DNA from: Chimonanthus salicifolius | Taxonomy: Eukaryota; Streptophyta; Magnoliopsida; Laurales; Calycanthaceae | Assembly: GCA_013350335.1 (NCBI GenBank) | Contig: CM023532.1 | Coordinates: 35,527,708-35,591,707 of the forward strand | Length of the DNA stretch: 64,000 nucleotides | Direction: 5' to 3' | The notes under the pieces: generated by a model | What the model saw: only the letters and a program-made list of their open reading frames with translations | Told to the model about the DNA's origin: nothing | The model's database searches: none | Position numbers and translations under genes: made by a program | In this document: one piece after another, positions 46,938 through 59,440 of the stretch | How the letters are laid out: every line of letters starts with the position of its first letter | How positions within the stretch are numbered: the stretch's first letter is position 1

Positions 46938-48268
46938 TATCACACTTGAAAGCTAAAGTTTTAGATTAACATTTTTTTTTCCTGTTATTACGACTCAAAA
47001 GTACAACGCACTTCTCTATTTCATTTTATTTTTACATTAAATTAGAGGTGTTTATGAACTAGGCTGTATTTTGAATTCTCCTTTATCTCAGTTCGAGCCT
47101 TTTTAAATATATAAAAGCCCAATTTATCTAAAACCTATTGAGATTTTTAAGATTAAAATGACTGCAAATTAATCATAAAAGTATGAAGCTCGAGTTTCCT
47201 CTTTTGAGGAGAGAGAGTATACCTTGATTTGTATCGTCAATTGTTGCCTCATTGGCAAAGTGAAATTAGAGTTTATCAAGAGAAACGAGTCTTTAAAATA
47301 GTTAAAATGAATATTATATATATATATTTCATGATTGTGTCCACTAATTTAACTAAATGAGTTTAAATTGGTCCTTGTAACTTATATCTCTCTATAAACA
47401 TAAATAACAAATTCAGATTGCATTTAAGCCTAATAAACAGTCCTATACAAAATTAACTTCAATTAGATCTAAAGAAATATAAATTTAGATTAAATCAAAT
47501 TAAGTCAATAAGATTAAAATTCTATTTTAATTCTATTGATGATGACTTGGGTTCTGACAAAGCACATGACACCAATATATTCGGTGGGATTGCTATTTTG
47601 TGGTGGAAGTCTCACAAAGAACGTGTAAGCGTTTCAACGTGCGGGACACATGTGTGCAGGTGGGTCCGTAAATTTTCACTACTCCTTACTAAATCTGAGA
47701 TGAGACAGCTACAGATCATCTTTTGTGAGTCTCGTACATGAAAATTTCTTCAATTCCTTGTCCTTTGCAGCTTATTCTAAAGGTAGAAATTATGTGAAGT
47801 TTATGGAGGACAGTGGCCTTAAATTATGAAAAGGATCCAATACATTGGAAAAAGAGGATCTCATTTAAAAATACGGAAAAAAATAAAATATATATATTAA
47901 ATTATAAAATTGACTTATATTATAATGTGATAGAAATAATTTATAAAGAATAACTCGCAAAACTGTTTCTAGATAAAATCTAAGAAGACGTTGATTTGAC
48001 GGTCAAGAAAAAGAAGGTCTTGAATTCGATTGACACTCGACACTCCTTTCGACTACTCCCTGTAGTAGTTGCTTATGGACTAGTCGAATTAAAACGTTCT
48101 CTCTCCAAATACAGGTAACACTTCTGAACACTTTAGTCATAAAAAAATTGATTCTAGATAGATTGTTGGCTTTGAAAATAGTGATGATGATATGGATGTG
48201 AGTAGCCTAATCTTTGGAGAAGAATGTGGGCCATGGTAAAAAATCCTAAGCATTAAAAATTGTACTGC

Positions 48269-48271
<3 letters not shown>

Positions 48272-48338
<67 letters not shown>
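48272..48338. repeat. (AT)n microsatellite, expanded in copy B
   Basis: About 67 bp of AT. The copy A site (29693-29703) has about 10 bp. Confidence 0.95.
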
Positions 48339-48341
<3 letters not shown>

Positions 48342-48536
48342 TGTCGTAGACATAACTTTTCATCTAAACTTCATATTTAAACAAGTAATTATTTTTTAAA
48401 AATATTTTCAGTTCAATTTATATCATTTAATAAATTTATAAAGTCTAGTTGCATGATGGATTGTGAAAATTGGATATTTTTGTTATTTTCTCAAAATAAT
48501 TATTTTATTAAAAATAAATAAAATATTATCTTGAAT

Positions 48537-51500
48537 CATTTTACATTGAATTCCACCACTCAACCAACATCAAGAATCAGTCCAATGGTTTGACCATTCT
48601 TTTGTGGAAATTTCTTTGATTGAGGGGCCCACCATATTCTACTCCATTGAATCTTTCATGTTCTCACTTTGATCTTTTCATGGCAGTGGCTTCCTAGGTG
48701 GGTCCCACTTGGTGAGATTGATTGGACCCACACACACAAAGATGTACCCAAGTAGACTTGACTTTACCTACAGATGTGGATAAGTAGACTTGACTCAGAA
48801 CAAGGAATTTATTGAAGGAATTCATTGGCGAATGGATTTTGAAGTCATTTGGCTAAAAAAAAGTTTTGTAAAAGTGTACTATATTTTTAGAAAAATAAAA
48901 AAAGGTTGAAGCATGTAATTAGCCAGAAATTATCATTGAGAATTACTTTCATTGAAAAGTGGAAATATTTCTATTTTAAATGATGAGAATTAGTTTGTTT
49001 AGAAGATTTCCATTTGTATAAAAAATTAAAGAATGTATATATTAAATAAATCATATTAAATATAATTTTTGCAGCTATAAAATGATAAACATGTTAGATT
49101 TGAATATTAATCAAATGAGCTCATAAATGGATGTCCCATGCATGAAAGTTTTATCCAAAAGACAATTTCAATTCATGACCATAAAATTGCTTATCATAGT
49201 ACATCTTTCTTTGTAACTTGTCTCCCATTAAGTAATAAAACAAGTGAGCCTTATATAAGAAAGGATATGAGAAGCTAACAGTCAAATTCAATAATTTCTA
49301 TATTCAAAAGATTTAAATAGTTTTTTTTTATCATAAATACTAAACTTAAATAAATAAAAAATATTTATTTATAATTATGATTGTGAAATATGTAATGATT
49401 CTGAAAGTGCCTTAAGCAAAAATTTATATACTATAGAGAAAAATATTTTCATAGCATCATCCATGACATGTTTTTATTGTCGGTCATCGAAAATAATTCT
49501 TTATTAATTTTCCAGAAAAAATAGTAATATAAATTAATCGCCGTCAAAATCATCTATCGTAAGAAGATGATTTAAAATTAAATTAACATTTATTTGTTTA
49601 TATAATACAATATGGAAAGCTCTCTTTCGCTTCTTTTTCTTCTTGTTTTATCATTTCTTTCTTTTCTTATCACTTATTTTCTCCTGCCTCTCTAAATAGG
49701 GATTCAAGGTGAATAGATATCAGTGAGACTTGATTTTATAATTTAATCATTAGTCGTGATAATCATGTAAATGTAAATATTCAAGACTTGATTTTATTAG
49801 AGCCAAATTTCCAATTCAAAATCATTTTTCATCAAATAAAACTATTATATATCTTTTTCCAATCAGTTACACTTGACTGGGAAAGTAAATTTTAATTGAG
49901 GCTAACCAAATTTTACATGAGGCTGAGTCTGGAATATGAGGCTGAGTCTGGAATATATTACGTTTGGTAAGGGAAGAAAGCTTAATTGGGCTTATTTTAC
50001 CATATTTAGCTAATGATCTTAGTATTTTAAAGTTGTCTGGCTAAAAAATTTGAAGTTTTGCTTTATTATGTTTGCATTTGCCTATAATCACATTCTAAAT
50101 TCTACATTTCATATGGTCTTTGGTGGATTTTTTCACAAGTTATTTTTGGACATCTTCTGTCCGTTTTTAAATTTATCAAGTCGAACATAAGTTTTCAATG
50201 CTTTGATCCAATAAGAATACAGGTCATGTGAGTTGGTTTTAAAAGTAAAGACTTTACTGAAGGCTTTGGAGGGCCAAGAATAGATTGAAATTGAAAAGGA
50301 TAGCAATTTTTCAAACAAATTTTTCGATTGAAAAGGATAGTAATCAATTCCTCAAACAAATTTTTCTTCCCACTTGCATGTGCGTCTAAGACACGGGGCA
50401 ACACTGGAGAAGACTTGACTAGTTGTCTTCTCTTGTGGGCCGGGCCCATTTCAGAAAACTCTAAGTTTCCCATCTATTTCAAAGTCTCCCTCAACACTAG
50501 AGAAGACTTGACTAGTAACAGTCTTCTCTTGTGGGCCCAGCCCATTTCAGAAAACTTATGCCATATGTTCAGAAAACTTTTACATGAAGTTTACTGGCCC
50601 CATGGCTGAGTCATATTAAGTTTGGTAAGGGAAGAAGGCCTTGTTGGGCTTATTTTAACATATTTAGCTAATGATCTTAGTATTTTAAAGTTATCTAGTA
50701 AAAAAATTATAGTTTTGCTTTATTATGTTTGTATTTGTATAAAATCATATTCAAAATTCTAGAATTCGAATGGTCTTTGGTGGATTTTTTTCACAAGGTA
50801 TTTTATGGACATCTCTTATCTCTACTTAGATTTATTAGGTCAAAAATCATTTTTAAATGCTCTGATCCAACAAAAATATAGGTTGATATTTTCTCACCGA
50901 TAGGCTTTTGTCAATTTTCTAGTGATTTTTTCTTATATGTTTGAAAAGTCATAATTAAAAAATAAAAGTCACTCCTTATAGATTTAATCGGTGTGTGTGG
51001 ATTGAGAGATTTATACATGTCCAATGTGAAGTGGAGATACTTATGTTATTTAAAAAACACATATAACATAAATATTTACAATTTAGTAACTTTCGAATAA
51101 AGGATAATGCATAGAATAAATGTTCAACAAAAGAGGATGAGTTTGTCCAGTGCATGCAGCAATTCCAACTATGGAGATATGTGATGGATCATGAGTGAGA
51201 GATGTAGGCCTCATGTGGGCACATGTTTAGTGGTTTGAAACTTTGAATAGTCAAAAGGTTTAGAGTCTTCTCTCTTATTTGTGAAGAGGATTCTCTCTCT
51301 TCCATTCGACAAAGTAGAGATAAGAGAGTACTCTTCACCAATGAGAAAGGAAGCATTGTGGAAACGGATTCTTCAATAGATGTTGATTGAGATTCTTTGT
51401 ATTAATAGATGTTAGAGGGTATAGAATAGATTGAAATTGAAAAAGATAACATCCAATTTCTTAAACAAATTTTCTTCCCACACGTGCAGGTGCGTCTAGG

Positions 51501-51643
51501 ACATGGGGCAACGTAGAACTATATTAGTGAGATATTTTACGTGATTTTTTTAAATATTTTTTATTTAATAGATCATAGGACTTATTTAATTGAATCTATT
51601 TTATAGAGGATTAAATTGATATAATATATGTAAAATCTCACCA
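48537..51643. other. Copy-B-specific spacer between blocks 1 and 2
   Basis: No counterpart between the blocks in copy A (29883-35835). No gene was found. It contains two long direct repeats (49920-50200 and 50605-50890) and short repeats with GAAGACTTGACTAG and TCTTCTCTTGTGGGCC. The segment ends just upstream of the copy-B TATA box and therefore supplies the distal promoter of receptor kinase B. Confidence 0.65.
49920..50890. repeat. Direct repeats of about 280 bp, about 0.69 kb apart
   Basis: 49920-50200 and 50605-50890 share GTTTGGTAAGGGAAGAA, TTAGCTAATGATCTTAGTAT and TGGTCTTTGGTGGATTTTTT in order. The intervening DNA has its own smaller duplicated unit (CACTAGAGAAGACTTGACTAG type). Confidence 0.8.
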
Positions 51644-51666
51644 TTAATCAAGGCCCAATATTTACG

Positions 51667-51674
51667 TATAAATT
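51667..51674 (+). promoter_or_regulatory. TATA box of LRR receptor kinase B
   Basis: TATAAATT lies 42 bp before the ATG, in the same place as in copy A. The W-box-bearing distal segment of copy A is not present. Confidence 0.65.
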
Positions 51675-51715
51675 GCCTTACAACGTAGCAAAGGAATCAG
51701 AAAAACTCAATAGAC

Positions 51716-54700
51716 ATGGCCAGTTGCAGAACAATGCAATTCCTTCTCTCTTTGCTCTTCATTGAGATTGTATTGTTCTGTTCCAATGCAGATGCAGAAG
51801 CAAAATCAAGCACAAAAGAGGCTGAGGCTCTCCTCAAATGGAAAGCCAGCCTCTTACCAAACCAAGCCCTCCTTTCATGGGCTGTCCAGAAATCTACTTC
51901 TACCACCGAAATGGCTACCTCTCCCTGCAAATGGGTTGGAATCACATGCAATGGTGGAGGAAGAATGACCCATATAAGCCTACCGAATGCCGGTTTGCAA
52001 GGTAAGCTTCACAACCTGCACCTCTCTTCCTTTCCAAACCTTGTCCTTCTTAACCTCAGGAACAATTCACTCAATGGCACCATACCGACCCACATCGGAT
52101 CCCTTTCCAAGCTTGAATTCCTCGACCTCTCGTCAAACCAATTCTCTGGTGTCTTGCCTCTTTCTCTGGCTAACCTCACTGAAATTGTTGACCTCAATGC
52201 TTCTAACAACACATTAAAGGGTGAACTATCTCCACTTCTGTTTGCCAATTGGACTAGGCTCAGCTCTCTTCAGCTTCAGATCAACCAAATCACAGGAAAC
52301 ATTCCGTTAGAAGTTGGCCTGCTTAAAAATCTATCCCAACTTAACTTGGGTGAAAACAATCTTATTGGGATGATCCCACCATCTTTGGGTGCTTTGAGTA
52401 AGTTGGTCGTTCTGCACATCTATCGCACACAAATTTCTGGTACTATTCCTCTGGAAATCGGAAATCTAACGAAGGTAGAGGATTTAGTCATGTTGGGAAA
52501 CCATTTGACAGGTCCCATCCCTTACACCTTGGGAAAACTTATGAAGATAAGAAATTTTTACCTGAATGGGAATCAGTTGTCTGGTTCAATACCCCAAGAG
52601 CTAGGAAATCTGGAGAAGCTGCATGAACTGGATGTGAGCTTTAACCTTCTAACAGGAGCCATCCCTTCAACTCTGAGAAACTTGTCCAACATTCGAATAT
52701 TGCACCTTCTTGCAAATAGTATCATTGGGCCGATTCCTCAGGAAATTGGAAATCTCAAGAACATGTACCAGCTAGACCTTTCCCAGAACCGTTTAGCAGG
52801 CTCGATCCCTGCCACTCTTGGAAATGCGACCCGGCTCATCTTTTTATATCTCTATAGAAATCAAATTTCAGGCCCAATCCCTCAAGAACTTGGGAAATTG
52901 GAATCTCTTGCGGTCTTTCAAGCATCATTCAATCGTTTAACCCATTCCATCCCCTCTACTCTATGGAACCTGACAAAATTAACAAGTCTAGTTCTATCTG
53001 AAAATGAAATTTCTGGTACAATCCCTCAAGAAATTGGGAACCTCATGTCTCTAGAAGAGTTAAATGTAAATACTAATCATTTAACCGGTTCTCTCCCTTC
53101 TAATTTAGGAAACCTTACAAAACTAAGAGTCTTGGCCCTTGTCGACAACCAAATTTTAGGTTCAATCCCTCCACAGATAGGAAACCTCAGCTATTTGACA
53201 CATCTGTCGTTGGCTAGGAATAACCTCACTGGTTCAATTCCACACTTTCTTGTTAACTTGAAAAATCTAGCAATCCTCCAACTATTCGAAAATCAAATGT
53301 CCGGTTTACTACCCAAGGAAATGGCAAATTTGGTACGTTTGGCTAGCCTGGGCTTGGGATCCAACAATTTCTCGGGTCATTTACCTGAAATATGCCAAGG
53401 TGGATTGCTTGAAAATTTCACAGCATATGATAACCATTTCACTGGTCCTGTCCCTACATGCCTGACAAATTGTAGGAGTTTAATACGAGTTCGCCTTGAG
53501 AGAAATCGACTCACTGGAAATATATCTGAAGCCTTTGGTGTGCATCCAAATCTATCATATGTTGATTTGAGTGACAACCTATTCTCTGGGGAGTTGTCAT
53601 CAAATTGGGGTGCTTGTCGAAATTTAACGGCATTAAAGATCTCTGGCAACAAGATTGGGGGCAGAATACCAATCCCGATGCAACACTTGGGTCAACTGCG
53701 AGTGTTGGATCTTTCTTCAAACTTTCTAGAGGGAGAAATTCCAAATGAATTGGAGAGGCTATCGTTGCTATACAATTTGAGTTTAAACAATAACAAATTT
53801 TCAGGCTCGGTGCCACAAGAATTGGGAAGACTCTACAATCTGAACCATCTTGATCTATCGGTGAACAATTTGAGTGGACCAATACCAGAGCAAATAGGGG
53901 ATTGCACGAAACTGTTATACTTGAAATTGAGCAGCAACAATTTGAATGGAAGCATTCCATTTCAGATCGGTAATATTGTAAACCTTGGCTTGGTTCTTGA
54001 TCTCAGCGGCAATTCGCTCACAGGAGAGATTCCATCTCAACTTGGAAAACTACTCAAGTTGGAAAATTTGAATCTCTCTCACAATATGCTCTCGGGTTCC
54101 ATTCCATCTTCTCTCAAAGAAATGTTAAGTCTAGGGTCCATTGATCTATCATACAATGATTTAGAGGGTCCACTTCCCGATAGCAAAATCTTTCGGCAAT
54201 CTCCAATGGAAGCATTTGTCAACAACAAAGACTTGTGCGGTGAAGTAAAAGGCTTACGAAGTTGCAATTCCACTCTTATAAATGATGGTGTCAAAAGCAA
54301 TGGTGACAAAGTTGTGACCATCGTTGTTCTCCCTCTAGCAGGTGTGATCCTCCTCCTATCTGTTTTTGTTGGCTTCTATTTCATTTTTCATAAAAGGAGG
54401 AGAGATTTACATAAGAAGGTCCAAGAATCCAACCGTTGTGATTTATTTTCAATTTTGAATTATGATGGGAAGATTGTGTATGAAGAGATCATTGAAGCAA
54501 CAGAAGAATTTGATGAAAAATTTTGCATTGGTGAAGGAGGTTATGGAAGAGTTTATAAAGTAAATCTACCATCAGGGCAAGTTGTAGCTGTGAAGAAACT
54601 TCACCTGCCAGAGGATGGTGAACAAGCTGATCAGAAAAGCTTTAGAAATGAGATACGAGCATTAACCGAAATCTGTCACCGCAACATTGTGAGGCTTTAT

Positions 54701-55625
54701 GGATTTTGTTCTCACACTCGTTGCTCATTTTTAATTTATGAGTACATGGAAAGGGGAAGCTTGGCGAGTATATTGAGAAGTGAAGATGGTGCAGTGGAAC
54801 TAGATTGGACCAGAAGAATGAAGTTAATTAGAGATGTGGCACATGCTTTATCTTACATGCACCATGACCTCACGCCCCCTATTGTTCACCGTGATGTATC
54901 AAGCAACAATATATTGCTGAGTTCAGAGTTGGAGGCTTGTATCTCTGATTTTGGTACTGCTAGACTCTTGAAGCATGACTCTGCAAATTGGTCTATACTT
55001 GCAGGGACTTGCGGCTACGTTGCTCCAGGTGAGTCACTAATTCATATTGATTTTCTACTTCACTTTACATTTTTCTATGAATCTCAAACCCATGTGTGAT
55101 TTTTTGGACTTTTTTGTCATTGTTTTTCATTACTTTGAATCTTTGATGTTTCTTAATCAATCAGACAATCAAATACTTGAGATCCTTAATGAGAGGGATT
55201 AAAATATAAACAGTGACGAATTGTTGACAGGCACTAAAAGAGTTCTTTTTTCTGTTTTTGTTTTTCCAGAGTTTGCTTACACGATGAAGGTGACTGAAAA
55301 ATGTGATGTTTATAGTTTCGGAGTGGTGACTCTTGAAGTAATAATGGGAAGGCATCCAGGAGAACTCATTTCATCGTTGTCATCATCATCATTATCATCT
55401 AGCCAAGATGTATTGTTGATAGATGTTGTAGATCAACGCCTCCCACCTCCGACATCAGAGGAAATTGTCCAAGTAATGAAGGTAGCACTTACATGCTTAA
55501 GGGCTGATCCGGAATCTCGGCCCAATATGCACTCTGTATCGAATGAACTATCTTCTTACAAGCCAACTTGCATTGAGTACTTGAATACAATTACATTGCG
55601 TCAACTCATGCATTTGGAAATATAG
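51716..55625 (+). CDS. MIK2-like: LRR receptor-like kinase B, MIK2-like (1222 aa)
   Basis: Exon 1 is 51716-55028 (donor CCAG/GTGAGT) and exon 2 is 55270-55625 (acceptor TTTTTCCAG), joined in phase. The architecture equals copy A: signal peptide, LRRNT cap, about 31 LRRs, membrane segment (about 866-891) and RD kinase with Lys960, HRD at 1058-1060 and DFG at 1078-1080. It has one extra LRR (encoded near 53044-53115) that copy A lacks. The donor here is GTGAGT, stronger than GTTAGT in copy A. About 74 residues differ from copy A in the ectodomain but only about 4 in the cytoplasmic part. A plasma-membrane receptor role is expected from the family; the ligand is unknown. Confidence 0.95.
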
Positions 55626-55859
55626 GTGAGTAGATGAAATTTTACCAGTAGAAGTAGCTGCTAGTACATGTAACAATAGTGGAAGAGGTTTATTATAGTG
55701 AGTTTTATGATGCACCTCTTGTGCCTCTTTATCTATTAATATATAAATCTTTTTTAAAAAAAAATTATAGTGAATTTAATGCTTATTAGGTCCAATTTAG
55801 TTAAGGTTTCTAATTGGGCCATCAATTGTCACAATATAAGAGAACAATATATTTTGATA

Positions 55860-56230
55860 GGGCTGCAACTTGGGTCGGGTGGGTTGAGTTCCTTAAAACC
55901 TAACCTGACCCGAGTTGATATAAATGGAACCCGACCCGACCTGAATTCTCAACCCGAATTTCACAACTTGACCCGACCCGACCCGAATCAACCCGAATTC
56001 TATCCCGACCTGCATTTTGAACCCATTTTAAACTAATTTTACTCGGGTCAGATCGGGTTTAGTCGGGTCTTGTCGGGTTAACTTATAAAATCCTTAACCC
56101 GACTCAACCCAAATTTCATGCTGGTTTTTATCTTCTCAACCCGACCCGACCCGACCTGCTGACCTGACCTGCATGATTTCTCAGGTCGGGTCATTCCGGC
56201 CGGGCCAAAACCCGAATCGAGTTGCAGCCC
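55860..56230. mobile_element. MITE (371 bp), copy B
   Basis: Same insertion as 39978-40348, with the flanking TATATTTTGATA kept perfectly on both sides (55848-55859, 56231-56242). The open frame inside is a product of its repeated TCGGGT/ACCCGA tracts. Confidence 0.85.
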
Positions 56231-56563
56231 TATATTTTGATATGCTTATACTCGAAATTTGTATGTGTATGGTAAGATTGGTGAGCTAGTATATGTTTAG
56301 TCTTTTTTTTCATATCCACCATCACAATAAAGAGAGAATCTCTCTCCCCATAGTGTTCAAAATATTCTTTCAAAACTATGGCATACACTAGAAAAAAATG
56401 TGATTTATATTTGAGACTTTCTACCTTGTGTTGAAAGTTGAAACAACTCTAGAGAGACTTCTCAAGTCTCTTTATTTAAAGAGGCTATTGTTTAAATATA
56501 AACAAGAATGAATTGTTGATATGCACATATAAAATTTCTTCCTCTTCTTCTTGTTTTTTTTTT

Positions 56564-56679
56564 ACAGAGCTGGTTTATCTGATGAAGGTGAGTGAAAATT
56601 TTGATATTTATGGTTTTGGAGTGGTGACTCTTCGAAGTAATGGAAGGCGGATAATTCTAAAGAACTCATGTCGTCATCG
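56564..56679 (+). pseudogene. Degenerate extra copy of the last kinase exon, copy B
   Basis: After TTTTTTTTTACAG it reads ELVYLMKVSENFDIYGFGVV, then a one-base insertion in the CTTCGAAGT stretch breaks the frame. The hAT element at 56680 then truncates it. It corresponds to 40681-40800. Confidence 0.8.
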
Positions 56680-57659
56680 CAGGCCCGACCCTGGCCTTAG
56701 GTGAACTAGGCTACTGCTTAGGCCCCCAAGTCGGGTTCAATTTTTAAGTTTCCACACCTTATTTTATGTTATAAATTTATTGTAATGTTTACTTCATTAG
56801 CAAATGGACTGGAGGCCAGATGAGGTTCGATTTGATTCTTGCTGGGCTCACTGTCAATTTTTTCCCCTCCATGTCAAAACTTTTTGCAATTTAAGATTGA
56901 TTTGGTCAAAAAAAAAAATTCTCAAATTTTAAATCTATAATTCTAATAAGATGAATTAAACATTATGATAAAAACATTTATCCTGTAGTTTTATTTTTGG
57001 TTTAAAAATTAAGAATTGAGATGATCAATTGACTCTATTATAAGATTAAAATGATTATATAAATGTCATACTTTAACTAATAATTATTCTTATCTTTTTT
57101 TTTTCAAAAATTTTAATAAAAGTGTGACCTAAAGAAGTCCCTAAATGAGGAAACTTAGTGTTCACTGTAATATAGATGGTTGAATGGAAAGAAAATGGGT
57201 TTACATTTGAATGCCAATTTTGTGTTTTATAGTTTATAATTGAGTGATAATTTTTTAATATAATTTTACTTTATAAGTTGTTTTAAATGCATTATATACT
57301 TTAGCATGTCAACTACTATTTTTAAATACAATAAAATAGTAATAAAAAATAAAAAATCAATATACATAACACAAGTTGAAATTAAATTTGTCATAAGAAA
57401 GATTGAATGGATTAACTATCTTATCTATTGAAAAATATATATTAAAAAAACTTGAATATAGTAATTTAATTAGTAATTTTACATCTCAAAATCCTCGAGA
57501 AGAATAATTTTAATAATACTTTGTTATAAATTTGATTCTAATATTTTATTTGGATGTTTCACCCTTTGTAAAAAAAATATATGATTTTATTTTTTGTAAG
57601 TGGATAAAAGCCATCTTAAAAGTTCGCCTAGGGCCCCTGAAATCTCAAGACTGGCCCTG
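56680..57659. mobile_element. Non-autonomous hAT element (980 bp), post-duplication insertion
   Basis: Starts CAGGCCCGACCCTGGCC and ends GACTGGCCCTG, with imperfect inverted ends. Flanks CGTCATCG (56672-56679) and CGTCCTCC (57660-57667) agree at 6 of 8. Copy A shows the uninterrupted site CTCGTCCTCTGTCC near 40790. The interior is AT-rich without a transposase. Confidence 0.8.
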
Positions 57660-57809
57660 CGTCCTCCTAATCAATCGTCTAAAAATGTGATATTTATCGT
57701 TTGTACTCTTTTTTTTATCAGTTACCACAATGTAATATGGATTTACTCTTTTATTATATTGGATTAGAAATTTTTTGAGAAGGATAATTTATGTTTAAGG
57801 GGAAAAGGT

Positions 57810-59030
57810 GACTTCTTTTGAGATGACCCACTAACCCATCAAATATGTAGCCTCTGCATTTTCAAATTGGATTTGACTCAGTGGCCATGTAGTTTTGTAG
57901 AGTGAAATGTTCAAATTCGTCGATAATTTAACATGTGTTTGGTGGAATTCAGCAGAGAGACTTAAAGAATTACTGTTGAGTTGAGTCAATGGGATGGAAT
58001 CAAGGATCTAGTTTTCAATGTTCCATCCACTCTTAAACTTTTGACATATTAGTCAAATCTTTAAAAATTGATATCAAAAGTTAAAATAGATACTATGTCT
58101 GAGTTTGATGAAGGTAATTTAGAGAAAATCCGCCGCTAAAGGAAGTTGACAGTGAAGTATGGTAGCCATCCTTTAGTTGATGAGTCAATAACGAAGGAGA
58201 GTGTTGAGATTTATCAATGATTTATTATGTGTTTAGTGGATTCACATTCCAATTGAAGTTTTTGACGTATTGACAAGAACTTGATATTAGATGAAATTGT
58301 CATGTATTCATATTTCATATGTGACAACTCACGTGAAGAGGTTCAAAATATCAGCCAATAAGGGCAACTCTAGAGTATTCATTTTCAATAGAGATATTGC
58401 ACCGTTATCATATAGTAGGTCCACATGATTGAGTGGGATAGATAGAAGACATGGTAAATGATATAAATTAAGAGAAACTTCTCAATATGATCTATCATCG
58501 AAACTTTATGAGATAGGTCATGAAAAATCAATGATTTTATAGCTGTTATATTTTCAAAATATAAAATCATATAGCTAATATGATAAGAATGAGATTAGGT
58601 TCAAATCTTGCCGAACTAAGGCATCAAACAGCATATTGTCGAACTCATGAAAAAAGGAGACTTAAAAAGTCTTCTTATAATTTTCATGAACATTCTAATG
58701 GATCTTTGAGTGGGCTGAAATTGGACTTTGGAATAGACCTAGCGTGAGTCAGTTCAAACTCAAGCCCACCCATTTTGACCGGACTTCCATTTGTCCAAAA
58801 ATCCAAATTGGATAATACTTGGGCCTGTCTGTTGTATCACTATCATGGTACGCTCGTCATAACCTGGCAGCATGACAAGATCCTAATTCACTAATACTAG
58901 AAAAAAAAAAAAATTAAGATTTGAGTTGTCACTACTACTAAGAAAAATGTGTAATGAATATATTTAGAGGCAAAAGTTCCCTCCTCGCGTATGTGTATTA
59001 ATGAATAAATTATTATCAAAATATTAATTG
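57810..59030. other. Intergenic, no gene seen
   Basis: AT-rich with short frames only. There is an A-run near 58905. I see no element ends or RNA genes. Confidence 0.55.
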
Positions 59031-59170
59031 CTTGCCTCCCGTCTTAGAAAATGGGAGGTTGCAGGTTAGAGCCCCCATAGTCTAACATTGATATGCCTTA
59101 GGAGCAGTGGACTGACCCGTAGAGGTTTTAATAGGACTGTGTCTGAGTTTTTCACACGTAAATCTAAAAA
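59031..59170 (+). mobile_element. tRNA-derived SINE, family 2, 5'-eroded
   Basis: GGTTGCAGGTTAGAGCCCCC (box B-like) and the family-2 body GCCTTAGGAGCAGTGGAC, CCGTAGAGGTTTTA and CACACGTAAAT match 33391-33545. Box A is largely lost. Confidence 0.6.
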
Positions 59171-59264
59171 TATATATAGGGTTTTGGACCAAATTAATAG
59201 CTTGGATCTTCTCGGATTATAGAGTTGTGAGTCAGGAAACATAATTTTGTTACTTTAAGAGGAA

Positions 59265-59440
59265 AAGGAGAGCTTTCCTAATTAGTTTATCATTAGTAAG
59301 AAAAGGGGAGAGTTTTTAGGGAAAAAGAAATATTTAAAAAAGAAAATGAGAGTTTTAAGAAGAAAAGAAGAGATTTAGAAAGAAAAGGAGAATTTCTAAG
59401 AAGAAAATTAGAGTTTATTATAAGAAAATAAAAGTTTTAA
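59265..59440. repeat. Degenerate A/G-rich tandem repeat
   Basis: Units of roughly 25-30 bp resembling AGAAAAGGAGAGTTTTTAAG are repeated several times with variation. Confidence 0.65.

Larger units (their letters stand above)
41255..48536. repeat. Segmental duplication block 1, copy B
   Basis: Second copy of 19912-29882. It begins inside the coiled-coil exon, 6-7 codons before the original stop, and ends at about 48536. It lacks the 3.2-kb piece with exon 1 and has gained two long TA microsatellites. Confidence 0.88.
51644..57809. repeat. Segmental duplication block 2, copy B
   Basis: Second copy of 35836-40945. Similarity starts at ATCAAGGCCCAATATTTACG, about 20 bp upstream of the TATA box, and ends near TTTAAGGGGAAAAG. 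It includes a later hAT insertion. Confidence 0.92.

Noticed and set aside
55770..56036. 88-codon frame rich in N/L/T/R/P
   Set aside because: Translation of CCCGACCCGA-type internal repeats of a MITE.
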